Assembly: GCA_947172415.1 (NCBI GenBank)
Contig: OX359191.1
Coordinates: 8,231,130-8,295,129, forward strand
Direction of reading: 5' to 3'
Source of the DNA: Chondrosia reniformis
Lineage: Eukaryota; Porifera; Demospongiae; Chondrillida; Chondrillidae
Length of the DNA: 64,000 nucleotides
In this document: positions 1 through 12,391 of the stretch, piece after piece
How the letters are laid out: every line of letters starts with the position of its first letter
How positions within the stretch are numbered: position 1 is the first letter of the stretch
Notes under the pieces: generated by a model
The model's database searches: none
Told to the model about the DNA's origin: nothing
What the model saw: only the letters and a program-made list of their open reading frames with translations
Translations under genes and position numbers: made by a program

Positions 1-187
1 TTCAGGTTGGGGGGGACCCGATTTCAGTGTTCTTAAAGGACTTGTAGCCGATCTGTAGAACTCTTATAGGTTTCCATCATGTTAAAGAATATATTTTGTA
101 ACTAAAATTTACTTTAAAATAATACACTTGCAGATAACTTAGAATTCTCAGTGATAAGTTAACAATAAATAATAATATGTATATATA

Positions 188-3100
188 TTATGAGACATCT
201 GAAGTTCTTCTCTTTTCAATGGATTTTGGTAGCAGAAAGGACGGAATGAATATGACAAACGACAGAGCTCCAATAATACCGAACATGAAGTGGTAGTTAA
301 GGGGCCATCCCAACCCTATAAAAACACCAATATTATATACGTATATATATACGTACTAATAATATTAAAATAACTATTATTATTTATATATACAATAAAT
401 AAGAATTATTATCATATACGTACTAATTCAGGGATACTGTACAATGCATTTTGGCAGGTAAAATGTGCTAAACTCGACATCTTAGCTGGTACGTATAGAA
501 TTTAGCATTACCTCAAGTTGCCAACTAGGTGTATACAGTATACAAGAGAGAACTAGGGCTATATTGCTCACCATTAACTTCACTCCACGCAAACACAAGA
601 GAGGCCACAGTAGGACCAGCTGTTCTAGCAAAGGCAGCTAAACTCTGACCGTACCCATTAACCATTCCTCTATTAGACCTCTATAATACAGTAACATACA
701 CACACACATATTATATACAGTAACACACACATACATATTATATACAGTAATATACAAGTAACACACATCACACATAATGATTGTTGGAGCATACCAGATA
801 CATATACGTACTATAATATTACAGGTTCTCCTAGCTATGTATTAGTATTAGTGTTATATGTGAAATATATATGCACTACAATTACCTCTGCAGAATTCCC
901 CATCATTATATTAACGCTGGTGAAGCTTGTTGTCCTGTAAAGATGGAGGTTGCCAAGTTAACCATTACAATAAGTAGTTCATATAACAATAATTTACTAA
1001 ATATGTGTTGGTTATATTTTAGACATTCCCTTGATCAGAAATGACTTCATAATGCTAGCATTATCTTTGAGATAGTTGATTTTTAGTCTTTTGAGCGTCT
1101 AAAGATGAACCACCTGAATGGTAAGTTTGATGCAGTTAGAAGAAATCTCCATCATCAAATGCTAGCATGGACAGTAAAACAAGAACCCTATTACAGAAGT
1201 CATTGCTGAGAAGGGTCATAGGATGTGGAGATGTTCCTTGTCTGAAGCTACGTACATACCTCCCAACAATATTGACTCCAAATATCACAATTAAAACAAT
1301 CCAAACTGAAGCAGGTAGTCTAGCCAGAGAGTCTGAGTGTAGCACTGCATCGGTGTAGTTTCTGTTACAATAAGACAATCGGGATGTCACGTTGCTGTTG
1401 TTAGATGGCGCTGTGATGGGACCAGTAATGGCATTGGCAAAGGGCAGAATAACCAGGGTCACGCCAATGGTTATTACTGCCAGTCTATACATCCATCTTA
1501 TGCCGATTCTCCTGGCCAGGTAGGGATAGACCAACAACTTCAGCAAAGAAAAAGTGAAACATTATTACTTACTTGCACACGTAGGTACATCTACCTCCTA
1601 ATGGTTTGTGCACAGTATAATCAAAGAAGAAATATATATCACTTCAACAGGACACATCCAGTCACAGGAGATTAGGGGAAAGTACAATTCTTGAATATAA
1701 TTAAGCTACATATAAAGGGCTGTAGACTAGATAAATGGACTAAGTACAACACAGAGTCTTAGAGCCTCGGATGAAAGGATATATATGTATATGCATATGT
1801 GCAATTTGAATCTATTGTTTGATTGAAAAGTGAAGTACTAACTTGCCAGAAAAATTGGAAGCTGGAAGCAATAGAAAGAATGACTGATATCTCAGCAGCG
1901 TCCATCTGGAATCCACCATAAGCATGATCATTTACCATCAAAAGAGGATAAAGCTGAATATACAAATTAGCAGTAAAATTTAAAGGCTGCTACACAATTA
2001 TTGAATTTGATGCAACACCGACCTCTTGTCCCATAACTTGAATAAGAGCAGCCCCTCCGTACAAACTTGTAGATAACATTATCCTTCTGTCCTTCACCAT
2101 CTCACAACAGCCTCTTTGGAACTTCTTTAAAAACACTGCATCAACAATAAAATGTGTCTAAATTACAGTGATCTGTGACAAACATTCTAATGAAAAGCAA
2201 TTTTCACTATGTACGTATGTACATGCAACCCTGATGTACTGCACCATGTACAACAGATTATGTACAGCAATGTCAAAGCAGGGAGAACATGACACACACA
2301 TGTATACATCAGGCTCTGGAGCTACAAAGATATTAAAGTGTAGATGATAGGGATTTCTTCTAACTGCACCAAGCTCATCTTTCAGATGGCTCACCTTTGA
2401 GCGTCTAGAGACGCAGTTGGTTCTTTTAGAGATTTGGATGTTTCAACATTTCATCAGAAGACCCCCAGGGTTGAAACGCCCAAATCCTTAAAGAACCAAC
2501 TGCGTCTCTAGATGCTCAAAAGACTGAAAGATGAACCATCTCAAAGATATTAAAGTAGAGCAAACACTATATTTTGGTGACCATTTTTAACAGGACTTCA
2601 GTCTCCTAGCCGGGATGAGACCTTGGCCCCTCAGCCGAGATGAGACCTTGGCCCCTCAGCCGAGATGAGACCTTGGCCCCTCAGCCGAGAGGAGTCCTTG
2701 GCCCCTCAGCCGAGATGAGACCTTGGCCCCTCAGCCGAGATGAGACCTTGGCCCCTCAGCCGAGATGAGACCTTGGCCCCTCAGCCGAGATGAGACCTTG
2801 GCCCCTCAGCCGAGATGAGACCTTGGCCCCTCAGCCGAGATGAGTCCTTGGCCCCTCAGCCGAGATGAGACCTTGGCCCCTCAGCTGAGATGAGACCTTG
2901 GCCCCTCAGCTGAGATGAGACCTTGGCCCCTCAGCCGAGATGAGACCTTGGCCCCTCAGCCGAGATGAGACCTTGGCCCCTCAGCCGAGATGAGACCTTG
3001 GCCCCTCAGCTGAGATGAGTCCTTGGCCCCTCAGCCGAGATGAGTCCTTGGCCCCTCAGCCGAGATGAGTCCTTGGCCCCTCAGCCGAGATGAGTCCTTG

Positions 3101-4689
3101 GCCCCTTGGCTGGTTTAGTGTAATACAATAATTTTCCATTGTAACACTGTATGTTTGGTCTACCTTTCAACTTTGACCTCTTTTTCTCTGATGAAGGTAC
3201 ATTTGTGAAGCCATCTTGTTGTGGTCTCCTGTCTTTGACTGTGTCTGGTGAATCATCAAGGATTAGCATTGAAGTATCACTGTCAGGTAGATCCTCATTT
3301 TCAGTGTCAGATTCCAAATCAGAATCAAGTATAGAATTGGAGTTTTGACTATTGCTATGAAGTGTTACAGTGTTAGTATCAGTTGAGTGACAACTCCCAT
3401 TTAACATAGGGACATCCTCAAAACTGGTCTCTCCTACAGAGTCATCCAGAAAATCAGTTTCGGCTCCACTGTCAAATTCTTCCATTTCCAAAAGCCTTTC
3501 TTCTTCTTCTAAGCTAGTAACTTTCTTTTTCTTCTTACAGCAAGATTTCTTCTCTTGAAGAGTTTCTTTAAGGAACACCATAGCTGCCAGCATTGCCAGG
3601 ACACAAAATCCCAACCCCACCAGGCAGGGGAGGAGGTACGGAAAGAGACAAAAAAAGGGAACCCTCAGGACCTCGTATTTGTCAGCTGGTTGAGCCAGAA
3701 GACCGCCCACCACCGAACCCTACGTGAATGGATACAAAACAAATATATAATAAATAATATTAATAATATATATTATATATACAAATAGATACATAGATAG
3801 AGCATTGCTGGATAAATGAATTACACATTCTCTGGCTATTGTGAATGACTATTGTACTACAGGAAATCTACAGTGTTCCCTTACAAAGAGTCGTCCCGAA
3901 GCTCCTGACAATGATAGAATAGACATTCCTCTTGCCATGCTATTGTCATCACAGATCTACATATACAAGGATGGATGGCTGGATGAATGGATGGATGGTT
4001 GGATGAATGGATGGATGGTTGGATGGGTGGATCACATGCAGGCTCCAATGTCTCAGGCATACCTCTGATACATATGTCTTTGCTATTCCAATGTTTCCAT
4101 TGAGGAAGCCCCAGAGAAATCTTGTTGAGACCGCCCAACCAAAGTTCTGACTTGTTCCAAACAGAAGAAGGCTAACAATATTCCCAAACATTCCAAAGAG
4201 AAGGGACGGCTTCCTTCCCCACCTATCAGCTATCCAACCCCACTACACAGGGGGAGCAAGTGGTATATGGATAGCAGTACAGCATATTAATATGTCGGTC
4301 ATAATTGTTCTATACTGTGTTATTAAGACTACTTACTAAAAGACTACCACAGAAATTCCCAAGGAAATAGGCCGAGCCTAAAAAGCCAGCATATCTACCG
4401 ATCTCCTTTCTGTGAAGGCCTGGAAAGAAGTCTTGAACCATGAAAGGTAGAAATGGGAAGATCATCAGAGATCCTAAGGAACAAAGCATACACCATAGCG
4501 AGCTGAGAAGAAGAACGTTTTTAACTATATTCACTGAATGACATTAACGAATTAGAGAGAAGAGCGTAACCTACCGAATTGCGTCCCAAAGACAACTAGC
4601 GCCACTACCAGCAGCTGTAGGAAAGGAAAGCGATAATTTGAGACATGCGATATTTACTCACTCGGCCCCAATGAACTACCTTTATCCAT
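188..4689 (-). CDS. MFS transporter, zinc-induced-facilitator-like (ZIFL) type
   Basis: This multi-exon gene encodes a 12-helix major facilitator transporter, probably of the plant/fungal/invertebrate ZIFL group; the substrate cannot be read from sequence. The start is the ATG at 4689 (MDKGSSLGP), with a GTGAGT donor soon after. The N-terminal helix exon is 4310-4520 ([20 protein letters not shown]). MFS motif A ([11 protein letters not shown]) lies near 4200-4240. Helix 4-5 exons follow ([20 protein letters not shown], then [16 protein letters not shown]). The exon at about 3166-3718 gives [17 protein letters not shown] and [10 protein letters not shown], both typical of ZIFL proteins, and then a hydrophilic loop of about 160 residues rich in Ser, Asp and Glu. 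C-terminal half exons lie near 2030-2117, 1844-1950, 1240-1545, 560-680 and 188-320, ending [15 protein letters not shown] and TAA. The loop between the two halves is unusually long. Family assignment is firm; some small exon borders are uncertain. Confidence 0.85.
1061..1110. repeat. Solo copy of a dispersed inverted-repeat element arm
   Basis: This segment, in an MFS intron, reads atctttgagatagttgat followed by ttttgagcgtctaaagatga. It matches, in inverted orientation, the right arm of the palindromic element at 2375-2550. It is probably a truncated copy of that family. Confidence 0.5.
2375..2550. mobile_element. Palindromic MITE-like element in an MFS intron
   Basis: The left arm (from about 2375) contains tttgagcgtctagagacgca followed by gttggttctttt. 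The right arm (to about 2550) contains the reverse complement with few mismatches (aaagaaccaactgcgtctct, then agatgctcaaaag). The two arms are separated by a core of roughly 50 nt. No open reading frame is present. The structure fits a non-autonomous inverted-repeat element; no clear target-site duplication was recognised. Confidence 0.65.
2616..3106. repeat. 25-bp minisatellite, about 20 units
   Basis: The unit tgagaccttggcccctcagc plus cgaga repeats every 25 bp from 2616 to 3091. Variants are mostly a/t at one site and c/t at another. The last unit is cut off at gcccc, followed by ttggctggttt. The array lies wholly inside an MFS intron, just downstream (in the gene's direction) of the loop exon. 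The flanks match the inverted-repeat element at 51361-51603, so the array seems to have grown from the inside of such an element. Confidence 0.95.
3968..4031. repeat. GGAT-type microsatellite
   Basis: An imperfect (ggat/gaat/ggct)n tetranucleotide array lies in an MFS intron. It is translated in some frames as low-complexity WMDG or SIHP repeats, which are not real protein. Confidence 0.9.
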
Positions 4690-5442
4690 GGTACAGGCGC
4701 ACTCTTTTCCTTGTTCTTCTTTGAACAACAACCCATCCCTCCACATTCTTTACACCAAATGAGAAGAATTATGCAATCCGGCGCAGCCGCTGATCCTATA
4801 CGTAGTCCTTCTAACAGTCTAAAGTTGCATCATCAGCATGATGCAATCCGAATATGCAATAGCCTGCTGCTTGGTTACAGCATAGAGTGGTATAGACAGT
4901 CTGCCTGTAGCTGTAACCATAGATTCTATATATGACTACGTAGTAGTAAAACATATGATAAATTGTAAATCTGCTAGAGGATATAGGACATTTGGGGAGA
5001 CGTTTCCTGCATTAACTGGTGACCACATGACATGCTTGCTACAAATACCATAGTACTAGTAGATACTCAGCATATATCCGGTGATACATTATTAGAAAAT
5101 AGTAACTGTTATCATGATTAATATAATATTATAAGGAAGAATTAAAGCTTAGCAGTGATAAATCCCCTCACTGCATAGTGATAATGTCCAGTAAAGTGTT
5201 TAACTTTACTATTCACAGATGATATATACTCTAATCTCCATCATGTAATGTTAAGGATGTCTCATTCAAGAATCATTTGCTGGAAAATGAAGGCTTGTTC
5301 ACCCTTGTCTTTAAGCCTTCTAAAACAATGAATATTACTTGTAAATTCATTCTTTTCTGAGAGTTACAATTACAATTATAGTACACTCAACTAAAACCAT
5401 TACTATTAATTGTATATAACACAGGAACAGATCATAACAGTT
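4690..5442. other. Intergenic, no gene seen
   Basis: This is AT-rich DNA between the 5' end of the MFS gene and the 3' end of PPP1R7. A 74-codon frame at 4711-4935 has no recognisable domain and no splice support. I see no RNA gene or repeat array. Confidence 0.6.
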
Positions 5443-8140
5443 CTAAGACATTGTAGCATCGATCTGTGTAAGAGAGGGAAGGGCCAATTTGATCTTCCTT
5501 CTGTACCCGCTATCTCTAGCGATAGGGTTTCCCTCAAAGTAGACAGTGTCCAGCTGCTTAGCATGAGATAGCTGCTCTATATCATTCCAATCTGCAAGCT
5601 TGTTATCATTGAACTAGAAAAATGATAAATAAAAATAAAAACAGGATGAACCTACATGCAAAGGTCAGCTATGGTGATGCAACAGGGACTCCTTGGCTGT
5701 TTTCATAACACCCAATAATTACCCCATTTAGTGGCCTAAGTGAAACAAACAACATTGCAAAACTTAGTTATACATTGTTGTCTTAGTGGGCTGTAATAGG
5801 CCTGGCTGGTATATATGGCTTTGAGCATGTCACATACAGGTTTTAACTGATAAGAGGGTAGTGTAGTGCTCTAGGACAACATTTCCACCTGAAATAGCTT
5901 CCTTAACCCCCTCGAACACCTAATATTCTATGTACAGTGTGCCAATCTGTTGTTTCAGGTACTGTATATCTGCCCTAACCAGCAGCCATAGGCATCACAA
6001 GAGGTTTTGAATAGTGATATCTAAGCTGGGCCTTTATATTTACACCTTAATACACTTGAATAGACCCAACCAATCCAGTTAAAAATAGCTACCAGATGCC
6101 ATTACTTTTACATTTTAAACAGTGATGAAAAAATGAAATTTACAGATATTCCAAAAGGTCAGTAAAAAGAGGCAAAAGAGAAATAAACACTTCTGAAATT
6201 ACTTACCCAAAATTCCTGAAGGTTCACAAGGTGAGAAACATTTCCAACATGTTCAATAAAGTTGGACGCCAGATCCAGTGTCACCAGTTTAACCTAACAT
6301 GGTAGAAGACAAAATGATCCAAGTAATATCAAATATCCATTAAAGAGGAGCTGCCAGCAATTGTGATTTGAATTGTAATACAAGTGAAGGTACATATGAT
6401 AACAATGTGTTTGAAACACTTACATTTCTCTGTAAACCCTGTATTTCCCTGATCCCATTATTGCTGATGTAAAACTCTTCCAAATTCTCCAACTCATCAA
6501 GTCCTTCTATCACAGTGATGCGATTACTTTGGATGCTCAAAAGTTTCAACTTCTTCAATTTTCCTAGACCCTGCAAGGACCATTCAACAGGTCACTCATG
6601 TATTAGCACATCACTACTCATACCGCATACGTATATGCTGTAAGTTATATGTAATGGATACATACATATGTTATAAGTATGAGATACGTATGGTATGGAT
6701 ATGTGAAAAGTATGGAATGCTACCTCATACTGTGTATATACTAACATACAGTACATGTATAGTTAATAGACCTGTGCTGTACCTCCAGTCTAGTAATCTT
6801 ATTTTTGCCAAGAAAAAGCTTTTCCAAGTTAACCAAAGAGTCTAGTCCTTCAATTTTCTGCAGTAGACAAGCATATAATGTCAATTCCTTAGCTATCATG
6901 TTAATTTAGAAACCACAAGTGTTTCTTTTTGTCATACTTATGAGGCAGGAAAGGGCAACCATTGTTCAAATATTCACACAGTAAGAGTCCCTTCAAAAAC
7001 GTGACAGCTCTGTATGTGCCATGTATTCTCCCTCGCAAGGGTCTTACCCTGATCCTGTTAGCCCCCAACTCCAACATGGTTAGGGAGCGTAGCTGCTGAA
7101 TGCCTTCAATGACAGATAACTTGTTTTGGATCAAGTAAAGGTCTCGGAGGTTGACCAGTGTGCTGAGATTCTCAATGACCCGAATATGATTAAAGGACAT
7201 ATCTAAAGATCTAGAGGTATCATTTGCAGAGAGAAAGTGTTAAACAGCCTAAAGAATATCAAATATTTATAGTTATAAAAATATAATACGTAAATATTTA
7301 TAGAACGTTCACTGAATCCTGGCCATAACATAAACGGCCATTTTCTTTACCTATGAATATACTTATACTCAATGGATGCAATCATCCTAACAAGCAAATG
7401 GAACCTTCTACCTTGATTCTAGACACAACCTACAAGGTAATTCTGAAGCTACTTCATATTCCAGGATTAAATGAGTAATATACGTGTACTGCAGGCCATC
7501 TGATAACGCTGTTTGGCAAGGAATACTCACTCTAGCTTGACTAGCTTATCTACAGCATGTATCTTGTCAATCTCGTTGTCATAGACATCCAATTCTTCCA
7601 GAGTTACAAGTTCACTAAGAAGACTAATATCTTTAAGTCTGTTCTGTCGAAGGGACAGATACTACAGAAGTATGACATCAAGTGACATCACACAATTAAC
7701 ATCACTTCCCATAGCATGAAAAGCATACTTCTATATTCTTGAGAGAAGATATCAATTCTGGGAGCTTCTTCAACCTTGAATGCGACAAGTTAAGAGACTG
7801 CCAAACAAACAGAGATAAGAGTGAAGAGCTAACAAGGACTGGACAGACGAAACACCAGCCAAGCCACACATCTAAAAGGGGCTTGATAATACTAGTAGAG
7901 ACAGATCCTAATAAAGATGGCGGCTCACGAGGGCTTCGATGTCAATCTCTACAGTCTCCACTGCCGAGTCATCCTCCGGTGGACCTAGCGAATGGACCAG
8001 TGAATCAACACTGCATATTAAATGTTGTTCCTAATTGGCTCAAATAAGTAGACGTACACATAAATAACAGTGTACTGACCTTCTTTTGCTTGTTCTTCAT
8101 CAGATTCCAAGTCGCTCGTTTGGGGCTCCTTTTCGGCCAT
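5443..8140 (-). CDS. PPP1R7: Protein phosphatase 1 regulatory subunit 7 (Sds22)
   Basis: Sds22 is a leucine-rich-repeat protein that binds PP1 catalytic subunits and helps control mitotic and other PP1 activities in nucleus and cytoplasm. The start is the ATG at 8140 (MAEKEPQTSDLESDEEQ), followed by an acidic N-terminus. Splicing then gives about ten tandem SDS22-type LRRs, for example LSLRQNRLKDISLLSELVTL, LDMSFNHIRVIENLSTLVNL, LYLIQNKLSVIEGIQQL, LFLGKNKITRLE, LLSIQSNRITVIEGLDEL, FYISNNGIREIQGL and LDLASNFIEHVGNVSHL. The last exon ends with an LRR-cap-like FEGNPIARDSGYRRKIKLAL and LPSLTQIDATMS before TAG at 5443. The protein is about 320 residues, slightly shorter than human (about 360). Exon phases join cleanly. 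It is divergent from UTP3. Confidence 0.93.
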
Positions 8141-8253
8141 GTTTTGGATAAATATGGCCGTCCTCAGCGGATTAGATAAATATGGCCGTCTAAGTGCATC
8201 CAGCACTTTTACGTACTGTAGGAGTTTTGGCATCTAACTAAACAGCGAGAGTA
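8141..8253. promoter_or_regulatory. Bidirectional promoter between PPP1R7 and UTP3
   Basis: Only 113 bp separate the two opposed start codons. The interval holds an exact 16-nt direct repeat (gataaatatggccgtc at 8147-8162 and 8175-8190). Its reverse complement (cggccatattt) resembles the sequence around the PPP1R7 start codon (cggccatgttt) and a YY1-like core. A second YY1-like match (aagatggcggc) lies at about 7914 inside PPP1R7. Promoter activity is inferred from position. Confidence 0.6.
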
Positions 8254-11200
8254 ATGGCCAAAGGAAAGACAAAACGGTTAGCCATAGAAACTTAAAGTCA
8301 TGTGCTGTCATTTGGTCTATGCCCGACTTGCTGAATTTGGCTGTTGTTGATGTAGACTGATGCAGCAGAGAAGGTTCTTGAAGAATCTTTCGGAGAGAAA
8401 GAAGTCTCTAGGAGGTGGTCACAGAGAAGAGCTAGATCCAGTAATATAACAGATATTTCCAATATTGCAGCACACACTCTAGTCCATAGCATACGTATCA
8501 TAACACTATTTGTATATGGGTATTCTATATGCTACATATATTCTCCATCCTCCAGATGGATGAAGATCTGTTGAAAGATGAAGTGGATCAGTTCCATGAA
8601 GCAAGAGAGAGCCGCGCTAAAGCTCAAACTGAGGGAATGGAGTTGAGCCTGCTGGAGCCAGCGGAAGGGAGCAGTGAGGATGAAGATGATGAGGTGAGAC
8701 TGTGCTACCTTAGTGAGCTAAAGAGCTCCATCCATAAGTGTCTGATATTATGGGCAATAGATAGATATACTATAAACAGGTGCTGTACATTTGATGTAAA
8801 CATTACAATGATAATGAGTCTTTAGTGGAACTGTATTAATGGCATCTCGTTATAGGAATGGCAGTCATGCCCATTTCACTAATATACTCACTAATTAATG
8901 AAGAGTGTTTCTGTAGTTCTGGAATATCATATCTTGACTAGTATGAATGTACACACACAATAAAGCAATATAGTACATAATACCTTAATCTCCTTCCTGT
9001 TGAGCTGTCACATGCTTGTGCTTGCATACTGTGTGTACATACATACGTAGGATGAGGCAGTAATGGACTTGAATATGGAAGAGTCAGAGGAGGAGGACCA
9101 TGGTGATGGCAATAGTGATAAAGAGAGTGGTGCTGAGTTGGGAGAATATGAGCAGAAGCTGTTGAACAAATTTCAGAAGTATCTGCATAGCAGTGATGAC
9201 GAAACGTATTCGGAAAATGATGAAGAAATAGGTGCTCCTTCTGATAAGAGTTGGGGAAGGGATAAGAAAATGTACTACAGTACAGACTTTATAGATGATG
9301 AGATGGGAGGTTAGGGCTTTTATTAGAAACACTATGGGCTCTTATTTAATCCTAATATCTAATACTGCTAGACACCTCTGATGAGGAGCTTGCAGAAGAG
9401 GAAGAGAAAGAGGCTCTGGCCATGCAGAAACGGATTGCTGAAGGATTGAGTGATTTTGCTTATATTGCTCCAGAGACTGAAGTCAGTTCCTCAATAGGAT
9501 TGTGTGTGATCATTCATTTTTCTACTGTTGCACTGTCCCTTTACTACATGTGATCTGCCATCATCACTGTGCATGTCTCTTTAAAGAAACCTTTGATTGT
9601 CCCATTTTAACTTTACACGGCACGTTAGTTAGTATATGCACCTCATCAATTCTGTAGAGATTGAAATCGTCTAAGAAGCAACCGCTTTTGGTAAGAGTGT
9701 GTACTTTGCTGTGGTAAGCTGAAAGATGTTTGAGGAATCGAATCTCAACTCTTCCCCTGTAGGACAGCGAAGAGTATAGCACTGTCAAGACTGATTTAGG
9801 GAAATTAAGTAAACAAGAAAAGATACAGGTTGGTATTAATGTGTATTATAAAGTACATATACAATATAGTATGTATGTATACACTATGTATATTAGTTCT
9901 TTAATGTGTACTTGTTGATTATGCAATACTTAGATATTATCTAAAGAATCTCCTGAACTGTTTGAGTTACTTAGCGACTACAAAAACAAGGTACTGTATC
10001 TTATGTCTAGTGGAGCTATACTCGATGTTAGCTATGTGTACCAGCACTTTATGTCACATTAATACATCTCCTCAAAGTGGAGTTCTATATGCTGATAAAC
10101 ACTATGTATCACTTGAAGGTAATAAAGTAAACTTTAACTATTAGAGGTTAACCGTTAATAGTAAAATGTATTCTTGACTGTATAAACCTTGTACCGATAT
10201 CACTAGAGTTTAAAAGAAATGTGTATGTGTATATGTACACTCTGCGTGCTGTAGCTTGCTGATATAGTGAAGTACCAACCATTCATAGAACATGTACAAA
10301 AGGCAGAAAATGCTGCAAAATTCTCCTCAGATGTAAGAATGCACAACGATGTTAACGATACCTACTTACGTATGTATTTTAGAATATCTCAATTTGCCTT
10401 GTAGGGACTTGAATTATTTCAATTGTTGTTCCAATTGTCTCTGATGTAAGTTGATATATATCTGTCAGATACAACAATGTATATCTATTCTCATTTGCCT
10501 TCTAAAGTCCTGCCCCACCCATGGCCCACCTTTTTGCTTTTATTATATTGCTTTACCTTGATAGATATTGTCTAAACATTGCCATGTATTTAAAGTTGAA
10601 ATCAAAAAGGGAAGACATTAGAAATCATCCAGTGATTAAAAGATTGGCAGAAATTAGAGTGGTCGGTTATATATGCGTTTCTTGTATTTTATAGGTATTT
10701 ACAATTGAGCATTATTATCAGTTCATTCTCTTTTACGGCCTCTAAAGATTTATGTTTCTCCTTATATGCTTCATGTACATAGGCATTTCAGAAGCTAAGA
10801 CCAGTAGAGAACATGATCAGACCTCAGGTAGAGACTGCCCTATTAAATTTGGCATCCACTCCAGAATTAGAGGGTCCTACTCTAAAAGTGAGTACTGAAG
10901 AAGGACTGAAAACACCAAAAGAGAAAGGAAAGAAAAGACTGTAAGAGTCTGATGTTGAGGGGTTTAAGATCATAAGAGGGCAGTGCATTTTGCAGTATAG
11001 ACATTGCATGCATATAATCTAGTTTAAGCCATCAAAAATACGTACTTATGTACAGTATAAGGTATACCTATCATATTTTGCAGCCAAATATAAGTATACA
11101 AAAGTCACGCAGGCATAATTGGCATATGATTATTGTTTTGTTTAGTAAAGGAAAAGACTACAGAAAAGAAGAAAATACACAGCGTCGGAATGGTAGGCCC

Positions 11201-12001
11201 CACGTTGTTGAGAGTCTCCTAGCGATTATTGGTGTGTCTGATGTGTATTTTTAATTGGACAGAATCTGAATTAAAAGTTAAAGTTTTGGGCATTGGAAGC
11301 AATAATAGTAAGGCTACAAAGAAAGAAGATCCCTTGCAAGATTTTGATCCAGAGGCTTACTATGAGATGATAAAAGTGGGAAAACACTTGAAAAAAAGGA
11401 GAAGAGAGGAAGCATTAAGGTACGTACTTGCAACTAAATATCCTACAACTCTCACTATATTTTAAACGCTCAAAGGTCCAAGGATGTACCATCCCAAAGA
11501 TAACTCTCACTATTAGCTTTAAAATCTGCTGTGCAATATCATTCTAAAAACCATACATGTTCTTAATATTTTTATATGCTAACTATAAATTTCTAACAAC
11601 TCTCGTGATTGGGCATGCCAAAACCTTGTATATAAACAAATGATTGTCTGCTTCAATTCCTTAATAGTAAGTCAAGCAGTAAAACAGATGAAGAGGAATC
11701 ATTTGACCCTGATAACAAGAGGGCTATAAATTATCAGGTTTGATGATGCAATAAGTTCACAGTCAGCGTTGACTGTCATATAATTCTACGTACATGTTAT
11801 CAGTAGATTGCCAAAAATAAGGGATTGATGCCAAACAGAAAGAAGGAACAGAGAAATCCTCGAGTTAAACACAGGAAGAAATATGAGAAGGCGAAATCCC
11901 GTCGCAAAGGCCAAGTCCTGCCTGTTGTTACTGAGCATGTTTATGCTGGTGAAAGGAGCGGAATAAGAGCAACTGTCAGCAAGAGTGTTAAGCTCAAATG
12001 A
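8254..12001 (+). CDS. UTP3: Small-subunit processome protein UTP3 (Sas10)
   Basis: UTP3/Sas10 is a nucleolar U3 snoRNP component needed for 18S rRNA processing. The start ATG at 8254 gives a 23-nt first exon (MAKGKTK). An 85-nt exon (8356-8440) and one from 8556-8693 (MDEDLLKDEVDQFHEARE) follow in phase. Acidic stretches come next (EEDEDDE-type, 9051-9310), then WGRDKKMYYSTDF and the Sas10/Utp3 family core across 9375-10950 (DTSDEELAEEEEKEALAMQK; ESPELFELLSDYKNK; KSKREDIRNHPVIKRLAEI; AFQKLRPVENMIRPQVETAL). The C-terminal Sas10 domain is highly conserved: KNKGLMPNRKKEQRNPRVKH, then RKKYEKAKSRRKGQV. It ends SVKLK, TGA at 11999-12001. At least a dozen short introns are present. Confidence 0.93.
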
Positions 12002-12204
12002 TTTGATAACTTTTTTTCTCAGTACTGTATCCCATTCAACTACGTATATAGCATTTCAGGTTATGTGAAACAGCAACTGTTCTACTCTACTATATTTTAT
12101 TTATAATAATACAACTGAAATTCTGTTTTTGACACATTATAATTACGTATAGTGATAAAGTGAATAATGATATTTTTGTTTGTTATACGTATGTCATACT
12201 AAGT
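12002..12204. other. Short AT-rich UTP3 3' flank
   Basis: This AT-rich stretch follows the UTP3 stop and precedes the minisatellite. It is probably 3' untranslated sequence. No other feature is seen. Confidence 0.5.
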
Positions 12205-12391
12205 CCCATGGCCAGTTACCAAAATGGTCTCTAATTATAAATATAACCCATGGCCAGTTACCAAAATGGTCTCTAACCCATGGCCAGTTACCAAAATGGT
12301 CTCTAATTATAAATATAACCCATGGCCAGTTACCAAAATGGTCTCTAACCCATGGCCAGTTACCAAAATGGTCTCTAACCCATGGCCAGTT
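12205..12391. repeat. 30/42-bp composite minisatellite
   Basis: The core unit cccatggccagttaccaaaa followed by tggtctctaa starts at 12205, 12247, 12277, 12319, 12349 and 12379 (the last is partial). The steps are therefore 42, 30, 42, 30 and 30 bp. The 42-bp units carry an extra ttataaatataa. The strict alternation suggests duplication of a two-unit block. A single degenerate unit with the same right flank occurs at 31462-31576. Confidence 0.95.

Noticed and set aside
3881..4138. Open frame with [14 protein letters not shown] repeats
   Set aside because: This is a translation of the GGAT microsatellite in an MFS intron.
4711..4935. 74-codon plus-strand frame upstream of the MFS gene
   Set aside because: No domain, no splice support and ordinary length for AT-rich noise.
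12205..12391. CRISPR-like regularly spaced repeats (also at 38304 and 44671)
   Set aside because: Units are contiguous with no unique spacers, there are no cas genes, and the DNA is clearly animal.
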